DNA from: Desulfuromonadales bacterium
GTDB lineage: Bacteria; Desulfobacterota; Desulfuromonadia; Geobacterales; Pseudopelobacteraceae
Length of the DNA stretch: 6,946 bases
NCBI GenBank assembly: GCA_015688915.1
Contig: JAATGX010000213.1
Location: forward strand, 1-6,946
Direction of reading: 5' to 3'
Shown here: positions 1 to 6,156 of the stretch, piece by piece
How positions within the stretch are numbered: position 1 is the first letter of the stretch
Layout of the letters: each line of letters starts with the position of its first letter
Translations under genes and position numbers: made by a program
Notes under the pieces: generated by a model
What the model was told of the DNA's origin: nothing
Databases searched by the model: none
The model's input: only the letters and a program-made list of their open reading frames with translations

Positions 1-171
1 GCCGGGCGTAGAGCTGGTCCGCACCAGGTTTTTGCGGTTGACCAGCACGTTGACCAGCGATGACTTGCCGACGTTGGAGCGACCCACAAAGGCTACCTCG
101 GGCAGGTCCGAGACAGGATAGTCCCTGGCCTTTGCCGCACTCTTGATGAAAACCGTCTCGTGTACATCCAT
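1..171 (-). CDS. engB: Ribosome-assembly GTPase EngB/YsxC (YihA), N-terminal part, cut by left edge
   Basis: EngB/YsxC is a small TRAFAC-class GTPase needed for late assembly of the 50S ribosomal subunit in the cytoplasm. Reading the minus strand from the ATG at 171 gives 57 residues, open to the window edge. The protein begins MDVHETVFIKSAAKARDYPV and reaches the P-loop GRSNVGKSS at residues 30-38, where Lys36 and Ser37 bind phosphate and Mg. It is followed by NVLVNRKNLVRTSSTPG; the TSSTPG stretch matches the switch I/G2 region with its conserved Thr55. This arrangement of G1 and G2 is typical of the EngB family. The start is supported by AAGGAGAG at 185-178 on the minus strand, about 8 nt ahead of the ATG. 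It diverges from the nuo genes and is functionally unrelated to them. About two thirds of the protein lies outside the window. Confidence 0.93.
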   Translation of the reverse strand, partial: MDVHETVFIKSAAKARDYPVSDLPEVAFVGRSNVGKSSLVNVLVNRKNLVRTSSTPG

Positions 172-187
172 GCGGTGCTCTCCTTGT

Positions 188-224
188 CGGAGGCATTATA
201 GTGCGCGGCGTTGCGCCTGTTCAA
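188..224 (-). promoter_or_regulatory. Putative sigma70 promoter for engB
   Basis: On the minus strand there is a perfect -10 hexamer TATAAT (200-195) and a -35-like TTGAAC (224-219), separated by 18 bp. Transcription would start near 188, giving a very short leader that still includes the AAGGAG ribosome site at 185-180. This is seen by eye from the match to the housekeeping consensus; no start site has been mapped. Confidence 0.5.
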
Positions 225-352
225 GGCTTATTTGCTGTAATCCTCAAAACGGCGGCCGGGCCGCGGAACCGCGGGGACGCAAATAAAATCGCGGAATTTT
301 CTCAAAGTTATCCCGATCACCCGAACGGAGAATCACCCAAAAGCGGCAAAAC

Positions 353-365
353 TGATGTAACATCA
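353..365. promoter_or_regulatory. 13-bp palindrome, possible operator
   Basis: TGATGT (353-358) and ACATCA (360-365) are perfect inverted repeats around A359. The outer TGAT/ATCA half-sites resemble those of FNR/CRP-family regulators. The spacer between them is 5 nt rather than the 4 nt of a canonical FNR box, so the family assignment is doubtful. It lies about 36 bp ahead of the sigma54-like element and roughly 100 bp ahead of the extended -10, a plausible position for an activator or repressor of nuoH. Confidence 0.3.
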
Positions 366-400
366 TTGCATGTTGTCGATCCAATGCCGCTGCGGCCCCG

Positions 401-416
401 TGGCACGTACTTTCCA
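401..416 (+). promoter_or_regulatory. Near-consensus sigma54-like promoter element ahead of nuoH
   Basis: TGGCACG (401-407), four bases, then TTCCA (412-416) matches the -24/-12 consensus TGGCACG-N4-TTGCA at every position except the G of the -12 element, which is C here. The predicted start would be near 427, leaving a leader of about 95 nt before nuoH. The -12 GC dinucleotide matters for sigma54 binding, so this single mismatch is serious and the call stays tentative. Confidence 0.3.
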
Positions 417-464
417 TGGACAGGCGAGATGCCGAATTAGCATGTGGTGTTTGTCCCGGTTTTG

Positions 465-475
465 TGATATATAAC
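465..475 (+). promoter_or_regulatory. Putative extended -10 sigma70 promoter for nuoH
   Basis: TGA followed by TATATA (465-473) fits the extended -10 form TGn-TATAAT; the overlapping TATAAC at 470-475 is an alternative. No well-placed -35 hexamer is visible: TTGTCC at 451-456 lies too close. Transcription would begin near 480, about 40 nt ahead of the nuoH ATG. The local A/T richness supports a promoter but the match is only moderate. Confidence 0.33.
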
Positions 476-521
476 TAATCGTTACGTTCGTGTCCCTCCA
501 CCATGTTTTCGACAGGTTCCG

Positions 522-1514
522 ATGACGGCATCCACCGTTGACATAGCGCTGTTTGCGGCAAAGTTGGGGATGGTCTTCCTCGCCATCCTGACCTTGGCCG
601 CCTACCTGGTATTTGCCGAACGGAGGGTCCTGGCCTGGATCCAGGATCGCAAGGGGCCCAATCGCGTCGGTCCCCTCGGTCTGTTGCAACCCCTGGCCGA
701 CCTGGTCAAGCTCCTCACCAAGGAAGATTTCATTCCGGCGGCCGCCGACAAGTGGCTGTTCTGTCTGGCCCCGGCCATGGCCGCCATCCCCGCCATCCTG
801 ATCTTCAGCGTAATCCCGTTCGGAAAACCCCTGACCATTGCCGGACACCAGGTTCCGCTCCTGATCGCCGACCTGAACGTGGGGCTCCTGTTCTTCCTGG
901 CGCTCTCCTCCATTGCCGTCTACGGCGTGGCCATCGGCGGCTGGGCCTCCAACTCCAAGTATTCCCTGCTGGGGGGCATTCGCGGCCTGGCCCAGTTGAT
1001 CTCCTACGAACTCTCCATGGGGCTCTCCCTGGTGCCGGTGGTCATGCTGGCCCGATCCTTCAGTCTGACCGCAATCGTCGACGCCCAGGCCCGTATCCCG
1101 TTCATCCTCTACCAGCCGCTGGCCTTCATCATCTTTCTGATCAGCATCACGGCCGAGTGCAAACGCATCCCTTTTGACATCCCCGAGGCCGAGGGGGAGC
1201 TGGTGGCCGGTTTTCACACCGAATACTCCGGGATGCGTTTCGGTCTGTTCTTTGTGGGGGAGTACATCAACATCATCGTGTTGGGCGGCCTGGCGACGAC
1301 CTTTTTCCTGGGCGGATGGCACGGACCGGTCCTGGCGCCGGTGATCTGGTTCGGCATCAAGACCCTGGTCTTTGCCTTCTTTTTCATCTGGATGCGCGGG
1401 ACGCTGCCCCGCCTGCGCTACGACCAGTTGATGCACCTGGGGTGGAAGCTGTTGACGCCGTTGGCGCTCCTGAATATCCTGGCAACCGGCTGGTGGCTGG
1501 TGGCGGCTTCGTAG
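522..1514 (+). CDS. nuoH: NADH-quinone oxidoreductase subunit H (complex I, quinone-site membrane subunit)
   Basis: NuoH is the membrane subunit at the heel of complex I. With NuoB and NuoD it forms the quinone chamber and passes conformational energy to the pumps. The 330-residue protein has the usual length and about eight membrane spans. Family signatures are clear: AERRVLAWIQDRKGPNRVGP at residues 32-51, the WASNSKYSLLGGIRGLAQ loop at 141-158, and PFDIPEAEGELVAGFHTEYS at 217-236, with the acidic cluster (Glu222, Glu224, Glu226) near the quinone entry. ATG 522 is the first start in frame after a stop at 465-467; the ribosome site ahead of it is weak (ACAGG). It is the first gene of the + strand run: no nuoG lies upstream, because the divergent engB does. 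The ankyrin gene follows after 65 nt. Confidence 0.97.
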   Translation: MTASTVDIALFAAKLGMVFLAILTLAAYLVFAERRVLAWIQDRKGPNRVGPLGLLQPLADLVKLLTKEDFIPAAADKWLFCLAPAMAAIPAILIFSVIPFGKPLTIAGHQVPLLIADLNVGLLFFLALSSIAVYGVAIGGWASNSKYSLLGGIRGLAQLISYELSMGLSLVPVVMLARSFSLTAIVDAQARIPFILYQPLAFIIFLISITAECKRIPFDIPEAEGELVAGFHTEYSGMRFGLFFVGEYINIIVLGGLATTFFLGGWHGPVLAPVIWFGIKTLVFAFFFIWMRGTLPRLRYDQLMHLGWKLLTPLALLNILATGWWLVAAS

Positions 1515-1555
1515 AACGTCGTCTCTGTGACACCACGGACATCGTAGTCCGAAGC
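1506..1555 (+). other. Nested inverted repeats spanning the nuoH 3' end and the following spacer
   Basis: CGGAC (1536-1540) pairs with GTCCG (1547-1551) across a 6-nt loop. An alternative outer pairing is GCTTCG (1506-1511, containing the end of nuoH) with CGAAGC (1550-1555). No T-run follows, so this is not a convincing terminator. It could be an RNA structure at the end of nuoH or simply chance in GC-rich sequence. The rest of the 65-nt spacer shows nothing except the ribosome site of the next gene. Confidence 0.25.
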
Positions 1556-1579
1556 TCATACATCATGGAGGAGTCGAAC

Positions 1580-2002
1580 ATGGAAAACGTGAACGCCAAG
1601 GACCGCCACGGACATACCCCTCTGATCAATGCCGCGAAGGAAGGGCAGAAGGACTTTGTTCAGGACCTGTTGCACCGCGGGGCGGATCTGACCGCCAGCA
1701 GCGACAAAGGCAAGACCGCCCTCCATTACGCCGCCGCCAACGGCCATACCGTGATCGTCAGGATGCTCATCGAAAAGGGGGCCGATGTTGACTCACGGGA
1801 CCGCGAAGGGCATACCCCGCTGATGCTGGCGGCCATCTACGGCTGTAACAAGACCGTCCAGACCTTGCTGGACGGAGGCGCCAACCCCGGTCTGAAGACC
1901 CCCACCGGAAATACCGCCAGCCGCTATGCCGAGCATAATGATCACCCCCTGGCATCGGCCCTGCTTAAAAAGGCGGAACGTGCCAAACACGGAAATGCCT
2001 GA
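1580..2002 (+). CDS. Ankyrin-repeat protein, about four repeats, inserted between nuoH and nuoI
   Basis: This 140-residue protein consists almost wholly of ankyrin repeats: about 7-39 (HGHTPLINAAKEG), 40-72 (KGKTALHYAAANGH, EKGADVDSRD), 73-105 (EGHTPLMLAAIYGC, DGGANPGLK) and a weaker fourth at 106-136 (TGNTASRYAEHND). Each of the first three has the G-TPL/TAL-AA helix motif and a GAD or GAN turn. There is no signal peptide or membrane span, so it should be a soluble cytoplasmic protein-binding module. ATG 1580 is chosen because GGAGGAG at 1567-1573 sits 6 nt ahead; the in-frame ATG at 1565 would overlap that site. Ankyrin proteins are not complex I subunits. Its position between nuoH and nuoI suggests a helper or regulator of the complex, or a passenger gene; the sequence cannot decide. 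A terminator-like hairpin follows it. Confidence 0.9.
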   Translation: MENVNAKDRHGHTPLINAAKEGQKDFVQDLLHRGADLTASSDKGKTALHYAAANGHTVIVRMLIEKGADVDSRDREGHTPLMLAAIYGCNKTVQTLLDGGANPGLKTPTGNTASRYAEHNDHPLASALLKKAERAKHGNA

Positions 2003-2025
2003 TATACTCTATTCCACTCTCCATG

Positions 2026-2055
2026 AAGACGCCCCGTCAGGGGCGTCTTGTTTTC
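2026..2055 (+). terminator. Rho-independent terminator-like hairpin between the ankyrin gene and nuoI
   Basis: AAGACGCCCC (2026-2035) and GGGGCGTCTT (2040-2049) form a perfect 10-bp stem around a GTCA loop, followed by GTTTTC. It starts 24 nt after the ankyrin stop codon and ends 17 nt ahead of the nuoI ATG. The T-tract is short and interrupted by one G if counted from the inner stem, so termination may be partial. Placed inside a nuo operon it would reduce or separate transcription of nuoI and everything downstream. Confidence 0.65.
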
Positions 2056-2071
2056 AACGGGAATCAACCGC

Positions 2072-2602
2072 ATGTCCGTTTTCGACGACATAAAGGGGAT
2101 AGCGACCGGCTTCGGCGTGACGCTGCGCCACATGCTGCGTCGCCCGGTCACGATCCAATACCCGGAGCAGAAGCGGGTGCCCTATCCGCGCTTCCGGGCC
2201 CGCATCGTGCTGACCCGCGACCCGGACGGCGATGAGCGCTGCGTGGCCTGCTACCTCTGCTCGGCGGCCTGCCCGGTGGACTGCATCTCCATGCAAGCGG
2301 CGCAGCGGGCGGACGGCAGGCGCTACGCGGCATGGTTCCGGATCAATTTCTCGCGCTGCATCTTCTGCGGCCTCTGCGCCGAGGCCTGCCCGACCCTGGC
2401 CATCCAGATGACGCCGGATTACGAGATCTGCAAACGCAACATCATGGACCTGGTCTACGAAAAGGAGGACCTGCTGATCGACGGCTGCGGCAAGGACAGC
2501 TCCTACAACTTCTATAAACACTCGGGCATCGGCGTGACCCAGCCAAGGGGTGCGGGGCTGGAGGAGAAGCCGCCGGTGGACGTGAGGTCATTGATGCCAT
2601 AA
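2072..2602 (+). CDS. nuoI: NADH-quinone oxidoreductase subunit I (8Fe ferredoxin-type subunit)
   Basis: NuoI carries two [4Fe-4S] clusters (N6a and N6b) that pass electrons from NuoG towards cluster N2 in NuoB, at the base of the peripheral arm. The 176-residue protein has both motifs: Cys57, Cys60, Cys63, Cys67 in CVACYLCSAACP and Cys96, Cys99, Cys102, Cys106 in CIFCGLCAEACP. RIVLTRDPDGDERCVAC, RINFSRCIFCGLC and DLVYEKEDLL are very close to the E. coli protein, as is the C-terminal VDVRSLMP, so it is a short E. coli-type NuoI. ATG 2072 (MSVFDDIKG) is preferred; a TTG at 2048 would start inside the terminator-like stem. The ribosome site is weak (ACGGGA at 2057-2062). It follows the ankyrin gene by 69 nt and is separated from nuoJ by a 164-nt repeat. 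Confidence 0.96.
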   Translation: MSVFDDIKGIATGFGVTLRHMLRRPVTIQYPEQKRVPYPRFRARIVLTRDPDGDERCVACYLCSAACPVDCISMQAAQRADGRRYAAWFRINFSRCIFCGLCAEACPTLAIQMTPDYEICKRNIMDLVYEKEDLLIDGCGKDSSYNFYKHSGIGVTQPRGAGLEEKPPVDVRSLMP

Positions 2603-2611
2603 AACGTTTGC

Positions 2612-2750
2612 TCTCACAGAGCTCACAGAGGCACAGAGGATCTCAACACCTTGAAATATGCAGGCTAACATCAAATAAATCTTTCATTACTGTCATGGAA
2701 TGACGTTAAAATTCGATGTGTTTCTCCGTGCCTCTGTGAGCTCTGTGAGA
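2612..2750. repeat. Long inverted repeat filling the nuoI-nuoJ spacer (REP/MITE-like)
   Basis: The left arm (2612-2638) and right arm (2724-2750) are 27-nt inverted repeats matching at 26 of 27 positions; the one mismatch pairs A2635 with C2727. Weaker complementarity continues inward with small gaps (AACACCTTGAAAT against the complement of the stretch before 2724). Each arm is built of short tandem units: CTCACAGAG twice, then GCACAGAG. The 85-nt centre is A/T-rich, has no gene, and holds a small hairpin GTCAT-GGA-ATGAC (2692-2704). Similar CACAGAG/CTCTGTG repeats are familiar to me from Geobacter-like intergenic regions, but I cannot search for copies here. In RNA the arms would form a very stable stem ending 16 nt before the nuoJ start. 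Confidence 0.85.
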
Positions 2751-2766
2751 AACCGATTCTGGAACT

Positions 2767-3273
2767 ATGGAACAGACCATCTTCTACATACTGGCCAGCG
2801 TGGCCGTTATCGGCGCCATCCTGGCCATTACCGAGAAGCATCCGGTGCATGCCATCCTGTACCTGGTCACCTCCCTGTTCTCCGTGGCGGTGATCTTCTA
2901 CCTGCTGATGGCGCCGCTGGCGGCGGCCTTCGAGGTGATCCTCTACGCGGGCGCCATCATGGTGCTGTTCCTGTTCGTGATCATGATGCTCGACCTGGTG
3001 CACCCGGAAAAGGGGCTCTCGCCCCACTGGCGGGAATGGCTGCCGGCCCTGCTGTTGTCGGGCATCAGCATCGCCTCGCTGGCGGCGGTGGTCCTCGCCC
3101 GTCATGGGGAGGATGCCGCGGCAGCTCCCCAGGCGTTGCCGATCCGCGAGGTGGCCGTGTGCCTGTTCCGGGAGCATGGCCTGGCGGTGGAACTGGTTTC
3201 GCTGCAACTGCTGTTCGCCCTGGTGGGCGCCCTCTATCTCGGCAAACAGCCCAAACGTGGAGATACGGAGTGA
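2767..3273 (+). CDS. nuoJ: NADH-quinone oxidoreductase subunit J
   Basis: NuoJ is a membrane subunit between the quinone module and the antiporter-like pumps. Its third span carries a pi-bulge that changes during turnover. The 168-residue protein has about five spans (roughly 4-21, 27-47, 54-77, 91-110, 137-157). The hallmark is AFEVILYAGAIMVLFLFVIM at residues 54-73, with conserved Glu56 and Tyr60, followed by MMLDL; VELVSLQLL near residues 141-149 matches the last span. It is slightly shorter than the E. coli protein. The start at 2767 (MEQTIFYILASVAV) agrees with the family, yet the ribosome site is poor (GGA only 3 nt ahead) and the long inverted repeat ends just upstream. It overlaps nuoK by 4 nt, so the two are probably translationally coupled. 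Confidence 0.95.
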   Translation: MEQTIFYILASVAVIGAILAITEKHPVHAILYLVTSLFSVAVIFYLLMAPLAAAFEVILYAGAIMVLFLFVIMMLDLVHPEKGLSPHWREWLPALLLSGISIASLAAVVLARHGEDAAAAPQALPIREVAVCLFREHGLAVELVSLQLLFALVGALYLGKQPKRGDTE

Positions 3274-3578
3274 TCGTCCCTCTCGAACATATCATCATTC
3301 TGGCCGGTCTGCTCTTCTTCCTGGGGATGGGCGGGCTTCTGGCCTGGCGTGCCAACCTGATCATGATGCTGGTCTGCATCGAGGTCATGCTCAACGCCGT
3401 GATGCTGGTGTTTGTGGGGGGCTCGGCCCGCTGGGGCAACGCCGACGGCCAGTTGTTCGCCATCTTCATCATGGCGCTGACTTCGGCCGAGGTGTCCCTG
3501 GCCCTGGCAATGGTGGTCTACCTGCATCGTCGCAAGAGGACGGTTGATACGGATGTCTTCAGCGAGATGAAGGGGTGA
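3270..3578 (+). CDS. nuoK: NADH-quinone oxidoreductase subunit K
   Basis: NuoK is an MrpC-like membrane subunit with three spans that carries part of the proton path. The 102-residue protein is close to the usual 100. Two buried glutamates essential in the family are present: Glu38 in CIEVMLNAV and Glu74 in TSAEVSLALA (equivalent to E. coli Glu36 and Glu72). The start PLEHIIILAGLLFFLG and the end DTDVFSEMKG mirror the E. coli protein. The start codon is GTG at 3270, overlapping the nuoJ stop as GTGA. GGAG at 3259-3262 lies 7 nt ahead. A TG[A/T]CACTGTTCA repeat begins within its last codons (3576), and the DUF4160 gene follows after 22 nt. Confidence 0.95.
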   Translation: MIVPLEHIIILAGLLFFLGMGGLLAWRANLIMMLVCIEVMLNAVMLVFVGGSARWGNADGQLFAIFIMALTSAEVSLALAMVVYLHRRKRTVDTDVFSEMKG

Positions 3579-3587
3579 CACTGTTCA
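3576..3587 (+). repeat. Left copy of the 12-bp direct repeat bracketing the DUF4160-DUF2442 pair
   Basis: TGACACTGTTCA starts with the nuoK stop codon. It matches TGTCACTGTTCA at 4113-4124 in 11 of 12 positions, with nine consecutive identities (CACTGTTCA). The two copies lie just outside the two-gene cassette, in the same orientation. See the right copy and the corresponding finding. Confidence 0.6.
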
Positions 3588-3600
3588 TAAGGAGGGTATG

Positions 3601-3870
3601 ATGCCGACCATTTCCATGTTTTACGGGATCATCATTTACATGTTCTTCTATGACGACAAGAAACACCACGTGCCGCATATTCATGCTTCGTATGGAGATG
3701 ATGACGCAATTTTTTCGATTGAAGACGGAGAGCTTCTGGAAGGGAAGTTCCCCAGAAACAAGCAGAAGCTGATTCTCGCATGGATGGAAATACACAAGGA
3801 AGACCTCATGGCCGATTGGAGGCTCGCGGTCAGCGGCCAGAACCCTCTGCCGATAAAGCCATTGGAGTGA
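3601..3870 (+). CDS. DUF4160 family protein
   Basis: The 89-residue product MPTISMFYGIIIYMFFYDDK, continuing with KHHVPHIHASYGDDDAIFSI, matches the DUF4160 family: an N-terminal PTISxFYGIxIxM strand, an HxPHxHAxYG motif (His29 and His31 in PHIHASYG), then LLEGKFPRNKQKLILAWMEIHKEDLMADWRLA. No enzymatic role is established to my knowledge; the conserved histidines are suggestive only. AAGGAGGG at 3589-3596 gives good spacing to ATG 3601 and almost none to ATG 3598, and MPTIS is the usual family start. It is 2 nt ahead of a DUF2442 gene, a pairing I recall as common and sometimes predicted to be toxin-antitoxin. A hand count for 3601-3840 gives about 48% G+C, against 70% for 3001-3060 in nuoJ, which suggests later acquisition. 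Confidence 0.85.
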   Translation: MPTISMFYGIIIYMFFYDDKKHHVPHIHASYGDDDAIFSIEDGELLEGKFPRNKQKLILAWMEIHKEDLMADWRLAVSGQNPLPIKPLE

Positions 3871-3872
3871 TT

Positions 3873-4106
3873 ATGAAGAAGGTTTCCCGTGTCAGCCCCC
3901 TGGAGGGGAAAAAGGTGGCTGTTGTGTTTTCAGATGGTGTGTCCGGCGTCTTCGATGTCGCACCATACATACGGAGCGATTTTTTCAGGCGACTTGAGGA
4001 TGATGCGTATTTCAAACAGGTTCGTCCGTTTTTTACCGGTATCGGCTGGCCCGAGGGCCAGGATTTGGGGCCGGACACGATTGCAGCGGATTTACAGCCA
4101 AATTGA
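3873..4106 (+). CDS. DUF2442 family protein
   Basis: The 77-residue product starts MKKVSRVSPLEGKKVAVVFS and continues DGVSGVFDVAPYI. It fits DUF2442: a beta-rich start with PLEGxxxxVxFSDGxxGxFD, a middle helix around FFRRLEDDAYFKQV, and the closing IGWPEGQDLGPDTI (usual form W-PxGxDLxPDTLY). No catalytic motif is known to me for the family. ATG 3873 is chosen because GGAG at 3864-3867 (inside the end of the DUF4160 gene) lies 5 nt ahead. With only 2 nt between them the two genes are surely co-transcribed. If the pair is a toxin-antitoxin module, this could be either member; the sequence does not tell. G+C is again lower than in the nuo genes (45% by hand for 3961-4020). Confidence 0.85.
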   Translation: MKKVSRVSPLEGKKVAVVFSDGVSGVFDVAPYIRSDFFRRLEDDAYFKQVRPFFTGIGWPEGQDLGPDTIAADLQPN

Positions 4107-4112
4107 CGGGTA

Positions 4113-4124
4113 TGTCACTGTTCA
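4113..4124 (+). repeat. Right copy of the 12-bp direct repeat bracketing the DUF4160-DUF2442 pair
   Basis: TGTCACTGTTCA begins 6 nt after the DUF2442 stop codon and matches the copy at the nuoK stop in 11 of 12 positions. The distance between copies is 537 bp, just enough to hold the two genes and their ribosome sites. Confidence 0.6.
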
Positions 4125-4146
4125 CACGATTCAAGCGGACCACCCC

Positions 4147-4173
4147 CACGGCTCCTCCGCCGTGCCTCCGTGA
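4147..4173. repeat. Hairpin plus fragment related to the nuoI-nuoJ repeat, ahead of nuoL
   Basis: CACGGC (4147-4152) and GCCGTG (4159-4164) form a 6-bp stem around TCCTCC; no T-run follows at once. The overlapping stretch CCGTGCCTCCGTGA (4160-4173) matches the right arm of the long inverted repeat (2726-2739) in 13 of 14 positions. It is probably a remnant of, or a half-copy from, the same repeat family. The remainder of the 97-nt spacer (4107-4203) shows only the direct repeat and a weak ribosome site. Confidence 0.5.
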
Positions 4174-4203
4174 TGAGTGGCTTTTAGATAAACGAAAGAA
4201 CCC

Positions 4204-6132
<1,929 letters not shown>

Positions 6133-6156
6133 TTTAGATAATCAAGGAAGGTAGCA

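Larger units (their letters stand above)
172..521. other. Divergent intergenic region between engB and nuoH
   Basis: These 350 bp separate two genes that point away from each other. I see no convincing gene here: the short + strand frame starting at 201 has no homology I recognise, and the long minus-strand frame entering from nuoH is a shadow. The region holds the engB promoter, a GC-rich block at 250-276 that could fold (GCGGC 252-256 with GCCGC 260-264, or CCGCG 261-265 with CGCGG 270-274), a 13-bp palindrome at 353-365, a sigma54-like element at 401-416 and an extended -10 element at 465-473. From 281 on it is clearly more A/T-rich than the flanking genes. Confidence 0.7.

Noticed and set aside
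201..440. 79-residue + strand frame in the engB-nuoH spacer
   Set aside because: No ribosome site and no recognisable family; it overlaps the putative engB promoter and the sigma54-like element.
503..541. 12-codon leader-like frame overlapping the nuoH start
   Set aside because: No ribosome site, no run of regulatory codons and no attenuator structure; probably chance.
1523..1530. CTCTGTGA after nuoH as a further copy of the CTCTGTGAG repeat
   Set aside because: Only eight bases match and the flanks differ from both repeat arms.
363..1559. 398-residue open frame on the minus strand opposite nuoH
   Set aside because: It is a shadow produced by the strong third-position G/C bias of nuoH. Its product is low-complexity Q/D/G-rich with no recognisable domain, while the + strand frame is an unmistakable NuoH.
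2612..2638. CRISPR-like array from the tandem CACAGAG units
   Set aside because: The units are 8-9 bp and directly abutting, with no spacers and no cas genes nearby.
2651..2680. Possible nuoJ promoter in the centre of the inverted repeat (TTGAAA with ATAAAT)
   Set aside because: The -10 match is poor and the A/T-rich centre would give such hits by chance; not enough to call.
2700..3269. Extension of the nuoK frame upstream to an ATG at 2700
   Set aside because: The extra residues read across the inverted repeat and out of frame through nuoJ. NuoK homology begins exactly at the GTG at 3270.
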